From the NCBI GenBank assembly GCA_037074765.1, contig JBAMDO010000569.1, positions 558,001-622,000 on the forward strand: a DNA stretch of 64,000 nt. The letters run 5' to 3'. The translations under genes and the position numbers were made by a program. Below the pieces are notes generated by a model. It searched no databases, had not been told where the DNA came from, and saw nothing but the letters and a program-made list of their open reading frames with translations. The stretch is from Mansonella perstans (Eukaryota > Nematoda > Chromadorea > Rhabditida > Onchocercidae). This document shows, one piece after another, positions 1-13,012 of the stretch (positions are counted from its first letter, which is position 1; every line of letters starts with the position of its first letter).

Positions 1-2
1 AC

Positions 3-188
3 TTCAACTGTGATCATCAGGTGGTAAAGTCTGATAAAATTTGCTCAGCTATTATCAATCATTGTAGGAATGTGATTGTGGCACTTGAATGTTTCTATTT
101 TCATGACAAATACAACTGTACAGGAGAAATATGTGTCTGCGACAACAATTTCAAATCATTGTGCAAATTCCAGTGTCAAATAAGATAA
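3..188 (+). CDS. 3' exon of a cysteine-rich, probably secreted protein (partial)
   Basis: From base 3 a frame stays open for 61 codons and ends at TAA 186-188. It contains nine cysteines, including a C-x-C-D element (ICVCDNNFKSLCKFQC). Such cysteine density is unlikely by chance in DNA this AT-rich and suggests a disulfide-bonded extracellular domain. The frame has no start codon, so it must be the last exon of a gene entering from the left. The C-x-C-D spacing faintly recalls secreted phospholipase A2-like proteins, but the catalytic CCxxHDxCY motif is not in this exon, so I do not assign a family. Signal peptide and upstream exons lie outside the window. Confidence 0.55.
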   Translation, partial: FNCDHQVVKSDKICSAIINHCRNVIVALECFYFHDKYNCTGEICVCDNNFKSLCKFQCQIR

Positions 189-1239
189 GAATCACAGCGG
201 GTGCAATGCATTGGCATTAGGGGTGTGTAAAAATTCTTCAAAGGATCTTTCATTTCACCTTATTAGGATAAAGGACAGATCAATCGTTGAAAGATAGAAA
301 AAGGACTGAAGCAAATCATGAATGTTAACGAAAAGGGTTCAGAAAAAAATTAAGAATAGTTCAAATAGTTCATGAAAAAAATCACAAGTCAAAATAAATA
401 TTTGCAGAAAAATGCAAAATAGAAAAAAAGTAATTTAAAAGTTAGATAAATTTTCGCAAAAAACTGGTATGAAATGACTGAATCAAAAATTAAATCGAAG
501 TTTGATATGGAAAAGTTTATTCTTAAGAAGATCAGTGAATCAATGAAATAACAAACCAGTCTTGTAAATATGGCTATTTGGTAATATGTAAGGGATACGG
601 TTTCACCCTTCAATTTTTCACTGAGTCGAATTAAATAGAAATTACAAGTATAGAGTTGTTGACATACTTCGCAAAGGAGACCAATGTTAGGGCGGAAAGG
701 GGAAGATGTCGGAGAACTGTCGGGGCAAGTGGGTGCCACATCTCAAAATCGCCAGATGATAACTCTTGCCATTGATTATATCTTCATAATATATGTTATA
801 ATACATAAATTTATGCGTGTTAGAGAAATAGTGGAATCTGTGGCTAACTTTGACAAATGATGACGACGATACTTTACATATTATTAGAAATGAGTACCGA
901 AAAAAATTTTCTAACTGAATCAGTCTTTTTTTCATTTCACTGACTTGTAGAATAATTAAGGCTCCAATTAAAAAAATGCCTGAATGGTTTTAATGTAATG
1001 TTTCTCTACTTTAAACTGTTTGGATAAGAAATGAAAGTTGGACTCTTGACATTGAGTTTTTATAATCCACTGTATAAAGCAATATGATTCACACTTTTCA
1101 GTTACGCTTCAACGTTTCTGATCAATTTAAATATATGGGAAGAAAGGAAAAGTGTGGAAACCGTAGAGACAGTGAATTAAAATAGATTGAAATAATTTGC
1201 AATTAAAAATGAAACTTTAAATGAATTCAAAGATGGAAG

Positions 1240-1452
1240 ATGGAAGAAATCAGTGCTGAGTCCGACAAAAAAAAAAGATTAATTCTTGAATGGGAAAAGA
1301 CGACTGAAAGTGGTTTTGTCATCTTCCTTGGCATGAAAAGTGAAATTGGTGATCGATTAGAAAAAACAGAAATTAACCAAAAAGTGAAATGCTTCCTTTC
1401 TGACAAACTAACAACCATTGGAGGAGAAAATGATTTCGGAAGAATACTGTAA
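1240..1452 (+). CDS. Possible exon, hydrophilic 70-codon frame
   Basis: ATG-initiated frame of 70 codons with a charged, non-repetitive composition (for example SEIGDRLEKTEINQKVK). Its final codons run into ACTGTAAGTAAC, a good nematode 5' splice site overlapping the TAA stop, so it could be an exon ending near 1449 rather than a complete gene. No family recognised and no partner exon found. It may be chance. Confidence 0.15.
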   Translation: MEEISAESDKKKRLILEWEKTTESGFVIFLGMKSEIGDRLEKTEINQKVKCFLSDKLTTIGGENDFGRIL

Positions 1453-4400
1453 GTAACTTTTCATCTTGAAAAAAATTAATTAAACAATCTTTTTTTGATT
1501 AAAAATAATTGTAAAGTATCAGTGAAATGAATGAATTGAAGTGGGAACGAAACAGTGGACTGAAATAACCAAAACTAGAATTGTTATTTTTGGGAAAAAG
1601 AAAGCTTCAAGCAAAAATTTTTCTGAATTTTCGTCACTAGTTTCTAATAATAATTAGTCTAATCCAGGAAGTTTCGTTCTTCAAAATTTTTCGGAAAATT
1701 CCAAAAATTTAGACTAACTGAAACTCATTTAATTTTGATCAAGGGAAGTTCAGCTGAAACAAACGTTTATATCCGACATCGAGAAAAAACAGCTATTCAC
1801 TCGCATTTCGTGGATGCTAATTGCGTAATGCGAATATTTTTTTTTGACAATTTAAATTTGACAAAAAAATCAGGCAGAAATAAATTTGGAAATTTAATTT
1901 ACAACAGTTCGCTCGCCTTAAGCTTTAATTTTACTTTTGCTTTTTGAACTCAAAATTCACTTTTCTAATTTTTTAATGTTATAATCCTATATATTTGAAC
2001 ATAAAAGTGGAACATATTCTGCATGAAAAATGAACTAACAAATCGCGAGAAAAGGAAATTCGAAAGAAGCTGCCTACTACACCAGTAAAATTATGCATGC
2101 AGCCTAAAGTAAAGGAAGTCTTCGAATAAGTGATCCGAAAATTTGACAGATATCTAAGAATGAAAAGCATAGTAACAAGTAATAATCTGAACAATAACTA
2201 GTTTCCTGCAATTGTAAATCTTCACCTGTATCATTTCCTCTTCCCTCTAAAAGTTGTTCATTACAAATAAATAATAAAAATGGCGAAGGGTGGCATAGAA
2301 CAAAGCGATGAAGAAAGAAAAGATATGAATTGATGAATGTCCCAAAAAAAAAGTCCATTTGTGGAAATTAGGATATCAGTCAGAATTCCTCGAATCAGTG
2401 GAAATGCAATAACCCAGCTTGACTGTACAACAGAATAGACTAGATCATCGAAATGGAATTCCTAGGCGAGATTCGATATTTCGAGATATATTCTGAATTT
2501 TTGATTTAAGATTGATGGTACACTTAGACAGCACTTTCAAGAGATTAGTTAAGAACGGATAATCCAGGTGTCCTCATTCATATCGTGGTAACCCAGTTTA
2601 TATTAAATAATCTACAGATTAAATGTTGACCTTTAATATTTTACCTCGAATAGGTTTAAGTAACAAAGGCGGTAATGCTTTAAACTATTTTGGACTGTGC
2701 GCAAAGAAACGATATGAGAAGAAAATTGTTAGTTTGTGGCAGCATGAAAAGTCACCAGTTCTTTATTACAAAAAAAAAAAAAACCATCAAGGTGATTTAA
2801 ATCAATTAAACTAGCTTAGATTATAGTTAATGAATTAGGATAAATTTTGTAATATATAAATTTAACTTCAAAAAGACGAAAAAATGTTCTTGCCAAGCTT
2901 TCTGTAAGAAAATATCCATTCGTCTCTAAAGTGCCGAAAATAGGAATCTCTTCGAACTATATGATTTTACAATATTGGCAAGCAAAATAACCGTTAAACC
3001 GCTTAGTGTACGTTTGCTAAGCAAATAATCAAAATTTAAAATAAATGATGAAGTGAACATTTTGCTGGCTGATATGAACTGTTTGCCTATGAGAAAGGAC
3101 ATGTCATTTTGCGTAAGTTATTGTCTGAGAGTATACTTCAATACAAGAGATTGTTTGGAGTTCGCTTTAATTACTATAAATTTTTGTATGATTAAAGCGA
3201 TCAATATGCAGGCTGTTGAACTATCATAGTTGATAACTGTTGAAATCATTGAAGATGCAGCTCGTTCTTGGAACTATGTTCGAAATCACGAAGTATTTCA
3301 CTTTTATTTCACTTACTACGGACACAAGATATTTTCTAAATTTAATGCTTCTCCATAACTTGGTATTTTTTTTTAAGTTTAGGTTCTCTAATTCATCCTT
3401 TATTTTAAGTTCTTTAATTTTTCTCTAATTTTTTTATTTCTTTTTGGAAGGATTAATTACCAAAAAAAATCAGTCACCCTTCTAACATCATCTTTCCACC
3501 ATGCTTTATCGTATGCTTTATCGCTGTAAAACATTTCTATTTGAAGTTTAAGGAAGATTTAAAGTTATCATAAGTAACAGTTTCTAATAATTTGAGCAGA
3601 TTTAAAACTATGAGGATTATTCTTTGTTTACACTGAAAGTTAAAAAAGCTCTTTTTGAAAATTGAAATTTGTATATTCAATTCAAGGAGTAGACATTGTC
3701 CAGAAGAAGCTCCCAGTTGAATTATTTACCTGAATTATGATATAAGTGGATAAAATATCCTTATGATTGGTATCATTTTTGAAAGAATTTCAGCTCTGCA
3801 ATTCATCTATTCGGTGGATTTGTGCAAGTAAATTGCAGAGATTATCACAAATTTCAATTTTCAAAAAAAGCTCATTTACTTCACTTCACTAAATTAAAAA
3901 TTACATCGAAAGCATAAAGTTGACATTTTCGGAAGGATTTTGATTTTAAAACAATGATAGAATTTTATAATTTCCTGAAATTTTCTTCGGTTCTCTAAAT
4001 ATTGACATTCTCTCTTCTTAATTATTCTATTTTCTCCATAGTCATAGATCCAAATAAATATGCCACATTAAGCATAATTTTTTTCATATATCACATACCA
4101 ATGATCTTTCTATTTATTCGTTAAAGTATCATTTCTTAACTACTCTCAAAAAACCTTTTTTTTTTCTCGGATTTTCAGCCAATTTAGAATATTTCACTTT
4201 TATTTGCATTTTATATCAGATTATTCCCAAATGAAGTACGTGTGTTTTTTTCTATGCTTTTGTTGTACATGAGGGTTCTTATTAGAGCAATAATCGTTAC
4301 TTAGTTTCTGGAGATTTTCTGAGTCGTTCAAGTAAAACAACGTTCAATCTAGATTTAAATTTTCATAGAATTAAAAAGTTTCGCTTGAATGTAAAAATTA

Positions 4401-5781
4401 GACGGATTTCCGGTAGTTGAAGATTCATATCCATTGTTTTTTAATTATTGATGATAAATTGTTCAAATATCATAAATTTTTGAAACCGGAAAATAAATAT
4501 TTTGCAATCTTTGCGAGCAAATCGTTGAGACAAAACATCCAAGATATCTTTATCACTGGAATTATTTCATGAAGGAATTCCTTTTCAGTGCTCAAATATT
4601 TTTATCAGTTTATTACAGTAACTGATTTATCGGGACAAAATTAAAAAGGACTACTCATTGTTAAAATACAGATGCATTACTAAGAAAATGAGGACATCAT
4701 AGATCACTAGTAATTTTTGGATAGGTTGTGTTTGTGCATCTGTGGGAAATCATTTCCCGAAAAGTGTCTGGTGACAGGGCAATAAGAGTAAGGGAGTCTT
4801 TTAATGCTTGACTTGAAGTACTGCTGGATCTGATTCAACATTACTTAGCTCCATTAATTGAGAGCGAAGAAATCATCACATTTAGATCATAGTTTATCCA
4901 AAGATACATATTCTTCATCTTAAGATGCATGATTTAGTATAAAAGAAATTGAAACGCTTCTGTAATTTTATTAGAACTTACATTGGGGTAATGGCATGAA
5001 ATAAATAAAGAAGCGAATGGTAGGTATTTTTAAATGAAATCTGAATGAAAGTTAGAACAGAGCATAACTTTTAACAATTCGTTTATTTGAGGGAAATGCA
5101 AGTGCTAACGCTCAGTTATTTGATACTTCTTGCGCTCATTGAAAAATTAGTTCATTCAATGCTGAACATATTTTTTCACATCAAAAAAATCATAATTAAG
5201 TGATAAAATGGGAGTTAAATAAAAAATTCCATTTTTTATAAAATTCAAACGAATGAACAAGCACTATAGAGCTACTCGTATCATTAAATGTAATAATAAC
5301 TTACAGCAGCTGAAAAAGTAAAAAGACAACTAGCGCGAATATTCCTAAAAATGGCGACGAAAAATTTGATTTTTGTCGATTCTAAGAAAAGATGGTTAGA
5401 ATATTGCCCGAATCACTGAACGACATAAAAGCGCTACTACATTAAGGAATAACTATTGTGACTGTGAAATGACCCATCTTTTCAAATACAATTTTTAACA
5501 TTTTTACTTTAGAGCTATGACTTAGTTCTCTTATAATGACTTATCCCGTTTTAATTTAAACAACTCAATTGCTAAAAGATTAACTGAAAAAATTTCGCAT
5601 CAAAATATTAAAAAAATTAACTACAATTTTTTTTTTAAATTATGCAAAACATTTGCTCGAATTTATTTACTAGCTGTATTGGAAAAAGAAATGAAATAAT
5701 GAATTGAGCGAAAATCTTGAATTTTAACTTTTACTCCAAATTTAAAGATAATTTGTTTTCAAACTGCTGGGAGCAGATTGT

Positions 5782-5988
5782 TTGCTTCCTGAACAGCTGC
5801 AACTAGCAGGAAATGTCAAAGAAATACTCTGCTCTTTATATAATCAGACGTGCACTGATCATCAAAATACAACCGATACGGTAGGAATGATCTATTCTAC
5901 AACTGTTTGCAGGACAGCCATCGGAAAAGATTCAAAGCGTTTTTTTGTCTTTAGCTCTTCATTTTTTCCAATTTCGTCAAAATATTAA
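5782..5988 (+). CDS. Possible exon or small ORF, 68 codons
   Basis: TTG-start frame, open also upstream, in a locally GC-richer patch (about 5765-5940). The first 50 residues are mixed and contain four cysteines and an NxT sequon (LYNQTCTDHQNTT), while the last part becomes low-complexity Phe/Ser. No family recognised, no clear splice sites and no neighbouring gene. Confidence 0.12.
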   Translation: MLPEQLQLAGNVKEILCSLYNQTCTDHQNTTDTVGMIYSTTVCRTAIGKDSKRFFVFSSSFFPISSKY

Positions 5989-8251
5989 GCTTTAGTTTAT
6001 GAGAAATTTCAGCCCGAAAATTTTTCAAAGCAATCAGAATGATATCACCAAAAACTCAATCAATCAATATGGATCTTTTAACTAACCTTAATATGTCACC
6101 CACTTCTATTCTTTCTGCATGCTTACTTTTTCCATTTTCCACCAAATAGTGCCTAATTGGGCACTAGGGTAGAACGAGACTATTTTTTCAAGGCATTCAG
6201 CGCACTTACGGGTACAGTTGAGCAGTAGTATTAACGAAGGAATTTTAAATGATTAAATTAAATTAAATTTCCTATTGAAACTTCAAGTCTTGCCATATTA
6301 TTCGCGGAATAACGAGCTTCAACATGTCGAGATTAGAGCAGCAATCAGAAAAATCAAGTTAAGTCTATGAAACAATTTAAGTTCAAAACAGGTCAAGTTC
6401 GTTGGCTAGCATTTGTTTTATGAAACGATGATTTCTAAAGGAAGGCGTTATTTCTTCTTACAACTGTTATATTTTCGTATCCAATGTGGTATTTCGAAGG
6501 AAAGACGCCTGAGCTTTTTTTTGTTCTAGCACAATTTTTTTAAAACCACAATATTAAATATCAATCTCTGGATTTTATTATTTAATTCTACTTCATTCAA
6601 TGCAAAATTTACATTTACCAAATTTAATTAATGAAGCTAGATCATATTGGGTACTTCAGTCTATTTGACAGCTTCAGATGCATTTGACAACTTAATGACA
6701 GTAGTGCTATCGAGCAAGACCAATCAACTGCATTTATTGGCAATGTTTAATTGTCCAGGAAAAAGAAAACTTTGCCAAATTTACTACGATTTAATTAATT
6801 AAAAATGCACTATGAAATTCAGAGTTTCCAGTAATAAAGTAAATGGTACAAAAACTGAATTTAAACATTTTTATTCGCAGAAATGAAAAGATAAACGGGC
6901 TTACTTCTCTATCTTGGATCAATTTCACTACAATTAGGCATGTTCTGTTAATAGTAAAGGAATGTTATTGTGCGAATTTTTGAATTCTTTTCATCGCAGA
7001 AAAAATTTCGTTTCAAACGGAATGGTTAAATATTTTACAATGCTGATGAAAAAATTCATTTCTATAACATTTTAATTCTTTTAGAAAACTGAAAATCAGG
7101 CTAAGATATCCTTAGCAAGCTAAAAACACTATTTCTTAAATTTTATTAAGAATTGTTGTTCATTTTGCTTTCGTAAAGATAATTTGAAGTGTTCGAGATA
7201 TACTGATATTTCTAATAATGAAATAAAGGATGAAAGAAAGTCTTTCGTTTCAGATCCAATGAAAGAAAGTCATTTCAACATGCTAAGGAAGTTTCCAACA
7301 AGATTTGATATATTTGCTTAGTTCTAAACCGAATAAAATAGAATTACCTTCGGATGAGTGTCAGTATGCCTCGAACATACTAAATTATATTTGTGAAAGC
7401 AAAATGAGTAGCAATTCTTAATAAAATCAAAGTTTCGATGTTTGCAAAAAATTTTTCGTAAATTAAATTAGAATTTAAATGTTACGAAATGGTCAAATCA
7501 CTTTTTTTTCTTTTTAAATTTTATTCAATTTTTCATTTTCCTAAAAGAGTTTGATTAACTAAATAAAATCGAAAAATGCTGACGACTTGTTAAGAAAGCT
7601 TTAATAAATTCTGTAGCTTACGGATATCGAATTATTGATTAATTTCTCAATACTTCGGCGCATATATTACACAAACGACAATTACAAAATCTGGAAAGAG
7701 GAAATTATAAAAGGATTTGAAACATAGAAAATAATAAATTAAATTCCATTATGATTTCCGTCTAATTTGCCAATAAAATAGCTTCGGCCTTTATTTGCAA
7801 TGAACATAAAAAATGCGGGAATTAACTGCCTGAAATATCCCTTCTACATCTGCTCGCCCATTTCTTTCCGAAGTAAACATTTTGGGCAGTATTCATTAAA
7901 TAAAATAATAAGTTAAATTGAATTTAGGTGCCTCTTCTTGTTCATTAATTTAATTTGACTTATTCATTTGAATTGGTGTGTAGATGGATTCGTATTGTAC
8001 GTTTTTGGTGGCGATATCGTATTTTTTAAGTGTAAAAGTGATGTTATTTTAGCTATCAGAGAGCTCTCCACAGTGTTAAATCGATTTCAATTTGAAAAAA
8101 ATTTTGCTCCCAAATTAATTATAAAGCAAAGTTTAGAGCGTAACTTTTACGTAATCACGTGTAAGTAAGCAATAATAATATTTACGAAAATGTTGCAAAC
8201 ATTTATTTTATTTTCAATGAGAAATTTTTCACATCGGGTGAAATGCTATGC

Positions 8252-8364
8252 TAAGTCCTTATACATTATTACTCCTTGCATTTTGATAAATTAAAAAACA
8301 TTTTCCTAAATTTCCCAAGGACTTAACAAAGCAAGGCAATAATAAGGCAAGCAGTCTTATTATT
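8252..8364. repeat. Cluster of short inverted repeats
   Basis: A 9-bp pair (TAAGTCCTT at 8252-8260 and AAGGACTTA at 8317-8325) interleaves with a second imperfect pair (8264-8279 with 8331-8343). It is followed by a perfect 9-bp stem with a 9-nt loop (AATAATAAG 8338-8346, CTTATTATT 8356-8364). This may be a degenerate mobile-element end or simply AT-rich structure. Confidence 0.4.
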
Positions 8365-9294
8365 TGGAAATATTTTTAAATGGTGATTTGTTTACTTCCT
8401 AATATTTTACAACTGAATTTTAAGTTTTTTGGCACTATCTTTTCAAAAATTTCGAAATATTTGAGTCATTCTATTCAATTGCCAAAAACCATTTCATAGA
8501 TCAAATGAAGTCAAATCTCCTTTTCTTACAGTCCTTTCTTCTTTTTTCATAAATGATTAATTTCAATCCGATTATATTAGTGACAATTTTCATGATTAAA
8601 ACTGACCAGGTGTTTTATATACTTTCAGCCCAAATGGCAAATGAAAAACGAACATCTGCATTTTTTATTATATTGCCGAGGACTATTACAAAAAAAGTCC
8701 CAGCGAAAGTGCATGATAGCTTAGACCCATTGACCCTAAGGCATTTTTTTATTTTCAAAGCACTGTGAATTTTCTAAACTAAAGCTGAAACTTCCCAAAA
8801 TTAGGTTAAAATCGATAAAATTATAAATAAATTTGGATTCGCAAGAAACGAATTTTCGAATCTTTTCGACTGCATAACAAATGAAAACGATCGATCATTT
8901 CTGATATGTTTTCGAATAATTTTTTCGACTTTGTCGCACAAACTTATAGATTTTTCAGAATCACTGAAGGGTTCTGAAGTTTTCGGTCCGGATAGTTTCG
9001 ACAGTACTTTTACAAGTTCAGGAAAGCAAAAAGTAGTGCCATACATTAATTAACCCTCAATTGATAATATTAATTTATTGATATTTTCTTCCCCAGGATA
9101 AGTGTCAATTTACAAATTATCCATTCACTTTACTTCTCTTGCTGCAAAAAGTTTGAAATAAGTTCATGTACTGTGAAATATTTCTCAGTTCGTTCTTTCA
9201 ATTTCGATTTCATGTGGTATTCTAGCAAAAATGGAATAAAAATAAAGTAAATTTATAACTTTCCGGAATGTCGTTTGAAAAATTGATTTTGTGT

Positions 9295-9411
9295 GAATTT
9301 TGAATTTTAAAATTTTTTTTTTTGAAAGTTAAAATTTCTAAAAAAAAAAAAAAAAGAAGCAAAAATGAGAATTTTGAATTTTAAAAAATTTTGAAAGTTA
9401 AAATTTCTTCA
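9295..9411. repeat. Imperfect tandem duplication, unit about 72 bp
   Basis: Two copies of a segment starting GAATTTTGAATTTTAAAA and ending GAAAGTTAAAATTTCT (about 9295-9341 and 9369-9411), separated by an A-run. The copies differ mainly in T-run length, as expected of a recent local duplication with slippage. Confidence 0.7.
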
Positions 9412-12192
9412 ATATTTTAATCTTATCTTTAAGCTTAATCTTCTCTTTCTGATGATGATAGTTTTTTAAAAAAGGATTGACTTACTGATTCTGTTAACAA
9501 AACGTGTGGGCTGAACTGGAAAATATTTAATGTTTTACTGCTAAAATTACGATTTTGATTAATAAATGAGTTATGGATGAACCAAGTAAGATATTAGAGC
9601 TAATTGATGTGACAGTCATAACAAAACTAATCTGGTTAAAGCAGTAAAAGTTTTTTAGTTAAACAAGGGACAGTAAACGACCGAACTCTGGATGTGTCTT
9701 TGTTAAAACAGAGATTTTTATAAAACCAAACAAAAAATGTCTTATTACAAGAAAAGAATTTATTTTTTCATTATATTATAGAAATGATGTGATTTCAACC
9801 TCAACTTAATGCATGCTGCCATTTTTAATTTTTTAAAGTTAATTACGTATGCATTTCGTCCTTGCTTTCTCTCTCATAGTTTTTTTTGCTTCTGTTGAAA
9901 ATAGCAAGTTAATCCACTGGGAGAAAAAATTTATCAATTTATTATTTAGGGAATGGATAGTGAACAAAATTCAATCCATTCGATGCAAATGAATAGCATA
10001 TGCAAGTGTCATTTTTTCAAATGTATGCATTTTTCAGCACTGCTAATTTAAATACTTGCTTTATCATTTTATATCTCTTTCAGAAACTTTCAATTTTCAA
10101 CGATTTTTTTAATTTGAAATTAAAATTTTAAATTCCATTCTTATTTTATCATTTCTTTCTTCTTCTGTAAATGCAATTGCTGAAAAAAAAAAAAAGAGCA
10201 CTTAATAGAAATATTCTTTTCCTTTTTTCTTCTCCTCGTTTGGAAGAGAGGAAAGAAAGATAATAAAGCCTACAATTTATATATCATCTTATATTGTTAT
10301 ATACTCTGTTCACCTGCAGCTGATAGATACATTTATCTATTTGTTCATTTCAACGCCCACTTATTCTCATATGTTTTTTTTTTTTTTTTTTTTTTTTTTA
10401 AATGCTGCAATTGATGATGTTAACAAATGTAAAATGAGATGAATCATCTCGATAATATGGTTTGCAAAAGACTTTCAGTTATAAGAATCAACCTACCAAT
10501 TCTTTCCTTTCTTTAATACTGCTACTTTTCGATAGATTGACACCACTGCTTTAAGAAAGTCTTTTCCTAACTTGAAATGAAACCTCAAAAATGCCTTTTT
10601 GTATTATTCGTAAATTTCACCGAAGTAATAGTTCATGAAATCTTATTTTGTATTATCAATGAGAAGTTAGGAGTGAAATGCCTCAGATTGACTGTAAGTT
10701 TCTATTATTTCATTCCGAAATTAAATGATTTAATCAGGAGTAAAAAAAAAAAATATCAGATATTAATTACTGCATAGCATTATTAACTCATATTCATCTT
10801 CATAGTTGTTTGTTTGATTTTGAAATTTATTCAATTTAGAGTTATCCATTTTCACTTTTTTTTAATTTATTTTTTCAACTTCAAAATTTATATTAGATAT
10901 TGAAAGTGTCGCATTCAAGATTGAAAAATGCCATTTATTGATCCTGTCAGTTTATAATTATAATTTCAATCACTTATCATTAATGATCTTATTGACAACA
11001 CTTCAATTTGTATTTTGGAATCATGTTATTTTGGCGGAATGTGTTTTCATTCCATCAAGCTAACATCAAGCCAACAAATTTTCTCGTATAATCCAAGACG
11101 ACATAAATGTAATGCTAATTGCCTATGCTAATCATAATGGATTTAACTAAAATGCAACAGAGCGAAATTAATGTTCTCGGCACTGAAAGATTGACATATT
11201 TGCTGAAGTGAATATTTTGACAAATTTTGCTCAACAATAGAAGAAATTTATGCGCAATTTCAACATTTGCTGTTTCCATAAATCAGTGAAAAAAAAACAT
11301 ATCCATCCACATATTCAAAAAACACATATCTACATATATATTTACAAATTTAAAACTTGAAGAAGAAGTGAAGAGCAATTTTTTACTTTTTTGAAATTTT
11401 AGCAATTTTTACTGAGCATCGCAACTAGGGTCGATTAGTGAGAGAAACTTCAACAAGCTAATTTTTATAAAGAAAATTTTTTTATATGCTTTTCGCATAC
11501 GGTAAACTTTTTCTATCGTGTTATTGATTTCGATAGTTGAAAGGGAATGGCAAACTTCAATTAAGATTTCTACCTTTTTTATCACTTATCAGATTGATTA
11601 TCAAAAAAGGACTTAATCATGAGCTACTTAAAAAGATCCGATATGATAACACAGTGCATTCTTGATACTTTATGGTTTACTTTTAATGTTTACACCTAAT
11701 AATTTTGCTAAATTTTAAACGACTAACTTGATATTTATTGACTGGTTAACAAATGAGTAGTAAATAATGATATTTATATTAGAAATTATGTTGCTTAAAT
11801 TTATTAATGATTTTGATTATCTAAGTTTGGATGTTCACTTAATTTTTAATTGTTCATCGGTCCATGTTGCTACTGAAAAGGTAATTTCATTTTCAGTTCT
11901 TTTTTTTTTTTTTGATTCTTATGATCGAAAAATTGAATGTACGTTTGACAATGTTCATTTAATTTCTTAATTTATTCGTTTACATCGTTCGGTCACTTTT
12001 GTGATACTCATTTAGTGGGAAATTAATTTTTTTTTTTAATTTCGATTCCTAATCATCCATTTCAATAATTCATTAAGCTGATAGCCAATTTTTCATTTGC
12101 AAAGCTGTAATAGCAAATAACAAATGTCTTTCCAACTGAAATGCTTAATTATATTGCAAAATTACCACTGCCACATTAAGCATATTGTAACA

Positions 12193-12250
12193 TCTCACAT
12201 TTCTAATAAAATAAAATTAAACTCTCTCACATTTCTAATAAAATAAAATT
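12193..12250. repeat. Direct repeat, two 26-bp copies
   Basis: The segment beginning TCTCACATTTCTAATAAAAT occurs at about 12193-12218 and again at about 12224-12250, separated by a few bases. It is a simple local duplication outside any gene model. Confidence 0.75.
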
Positions 12251-12879
12251 TCGCTGTAAACTGAGACATGACTTCTGATGTACAATTAATTCCACAATGG
12301 ATGCATTACCGAACTCAGGCCTCTATATGTAAGCGCTGTGTAGAAACTCTAGCCTCTAACTGAACATTTAATGTTACTGTTAAGAATGCATACATTGTAC
12401 AGTAATATTACTTGTCGTATAGTTTTTTTCCTCATTTATAATATTCAAAGTTATCATTTAAAATCATTTCATTTAATTGAAATGTGAGAGTTTCTGTTCT
12501 CAAATACACGCAAACGTGTCAAGTTTGAAATTTAAATCGAAATTTGAATTGAATATTCGAGTTGACCAGAATGTTCCATTTTAATTTTCAATGTTATCCT
12601 TTCGAAACTTTTAATTTAATTCTTCATTTTTTCTTCAGAGGTAAGTCAAGATAAAGCCAAGTTTTTCTCCAGGAATGTTTCACTTTACTGCTTCTCTCAT
12701 ACTTTCTTCTAACTACAACTGAATGGAACAGTCGGCTGTCGCAACTGATGACGGCAAGAATGAGTCTGACACATTAAAAATCGCGTCCGTCCCTTTTCAC
12801 TTTTCCGTCTTCGCTGAACTTTTATTTCTTTATTGTCAAACATGCTAGTACTTCATTATTTCATTTTTCTCTTTCAGTT

Positions 12880-13012
12880 CAACTACCAATTGAAAATTAA
12901 ATCAAAAATTTTATTTGATTTACAAGAAATTTAAACCTGCGATCTTACTGTTATGGCTGAATCATCGCTTGCTTTATTTCATCACTTGCGTGGTAATTCA
13001 TTATTGAAACAG
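12880..13012 (+). CDS. Probable alternative first exon of the PLEKHG-type RhoGEF gene
   Basis: An acceptor-like CTCTTTCAG ends at about 12879. An ATG at 12953 then opens exactly 20 codons (MAESSLALFHHLRGNSLLKQ) that run into a strong donor, CAG|GTAATT, at 13012/13013. The exon ends in phase 0, as does the 16699-16800 first exon of the downstream RhoGEF, so either could join the 17097 exon. The acceptor before the ATG could take a spliced leader or a 5' UTR exon. This looks like an alternative promoter or N-terminus. It could instead start another gene whose later exons I missed. Confidence 0.45.

Larger units (their letters stand above)
189..12879. other. Gene-poor AT-rich region
   Basis: About 12.7 kb without a frame that looks convincingly coding. 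It holds poly-A/poly-T runs (the longest T run is about 10374-10399), short duplications and scattered frames of 60-110 codons with biased, low-complexity composition. Two possible exon-like stretches are listed separately (1240-1452 and 5782-5988). A short GC-richer patch lies at about 655-765. The region may be intergenic, or a long 5' intron or promoter region of the RhoGEF gene. Confidence 0.5.

Noticed and set aside
389..935. Minus-strand frames of 116 and 82 codons
   Set aside because: Phe/Tyr/Leu-rich low-complexity translation of AT-rich DNA with no family resemblance. The first frame lacks an ATG at its 5' end.
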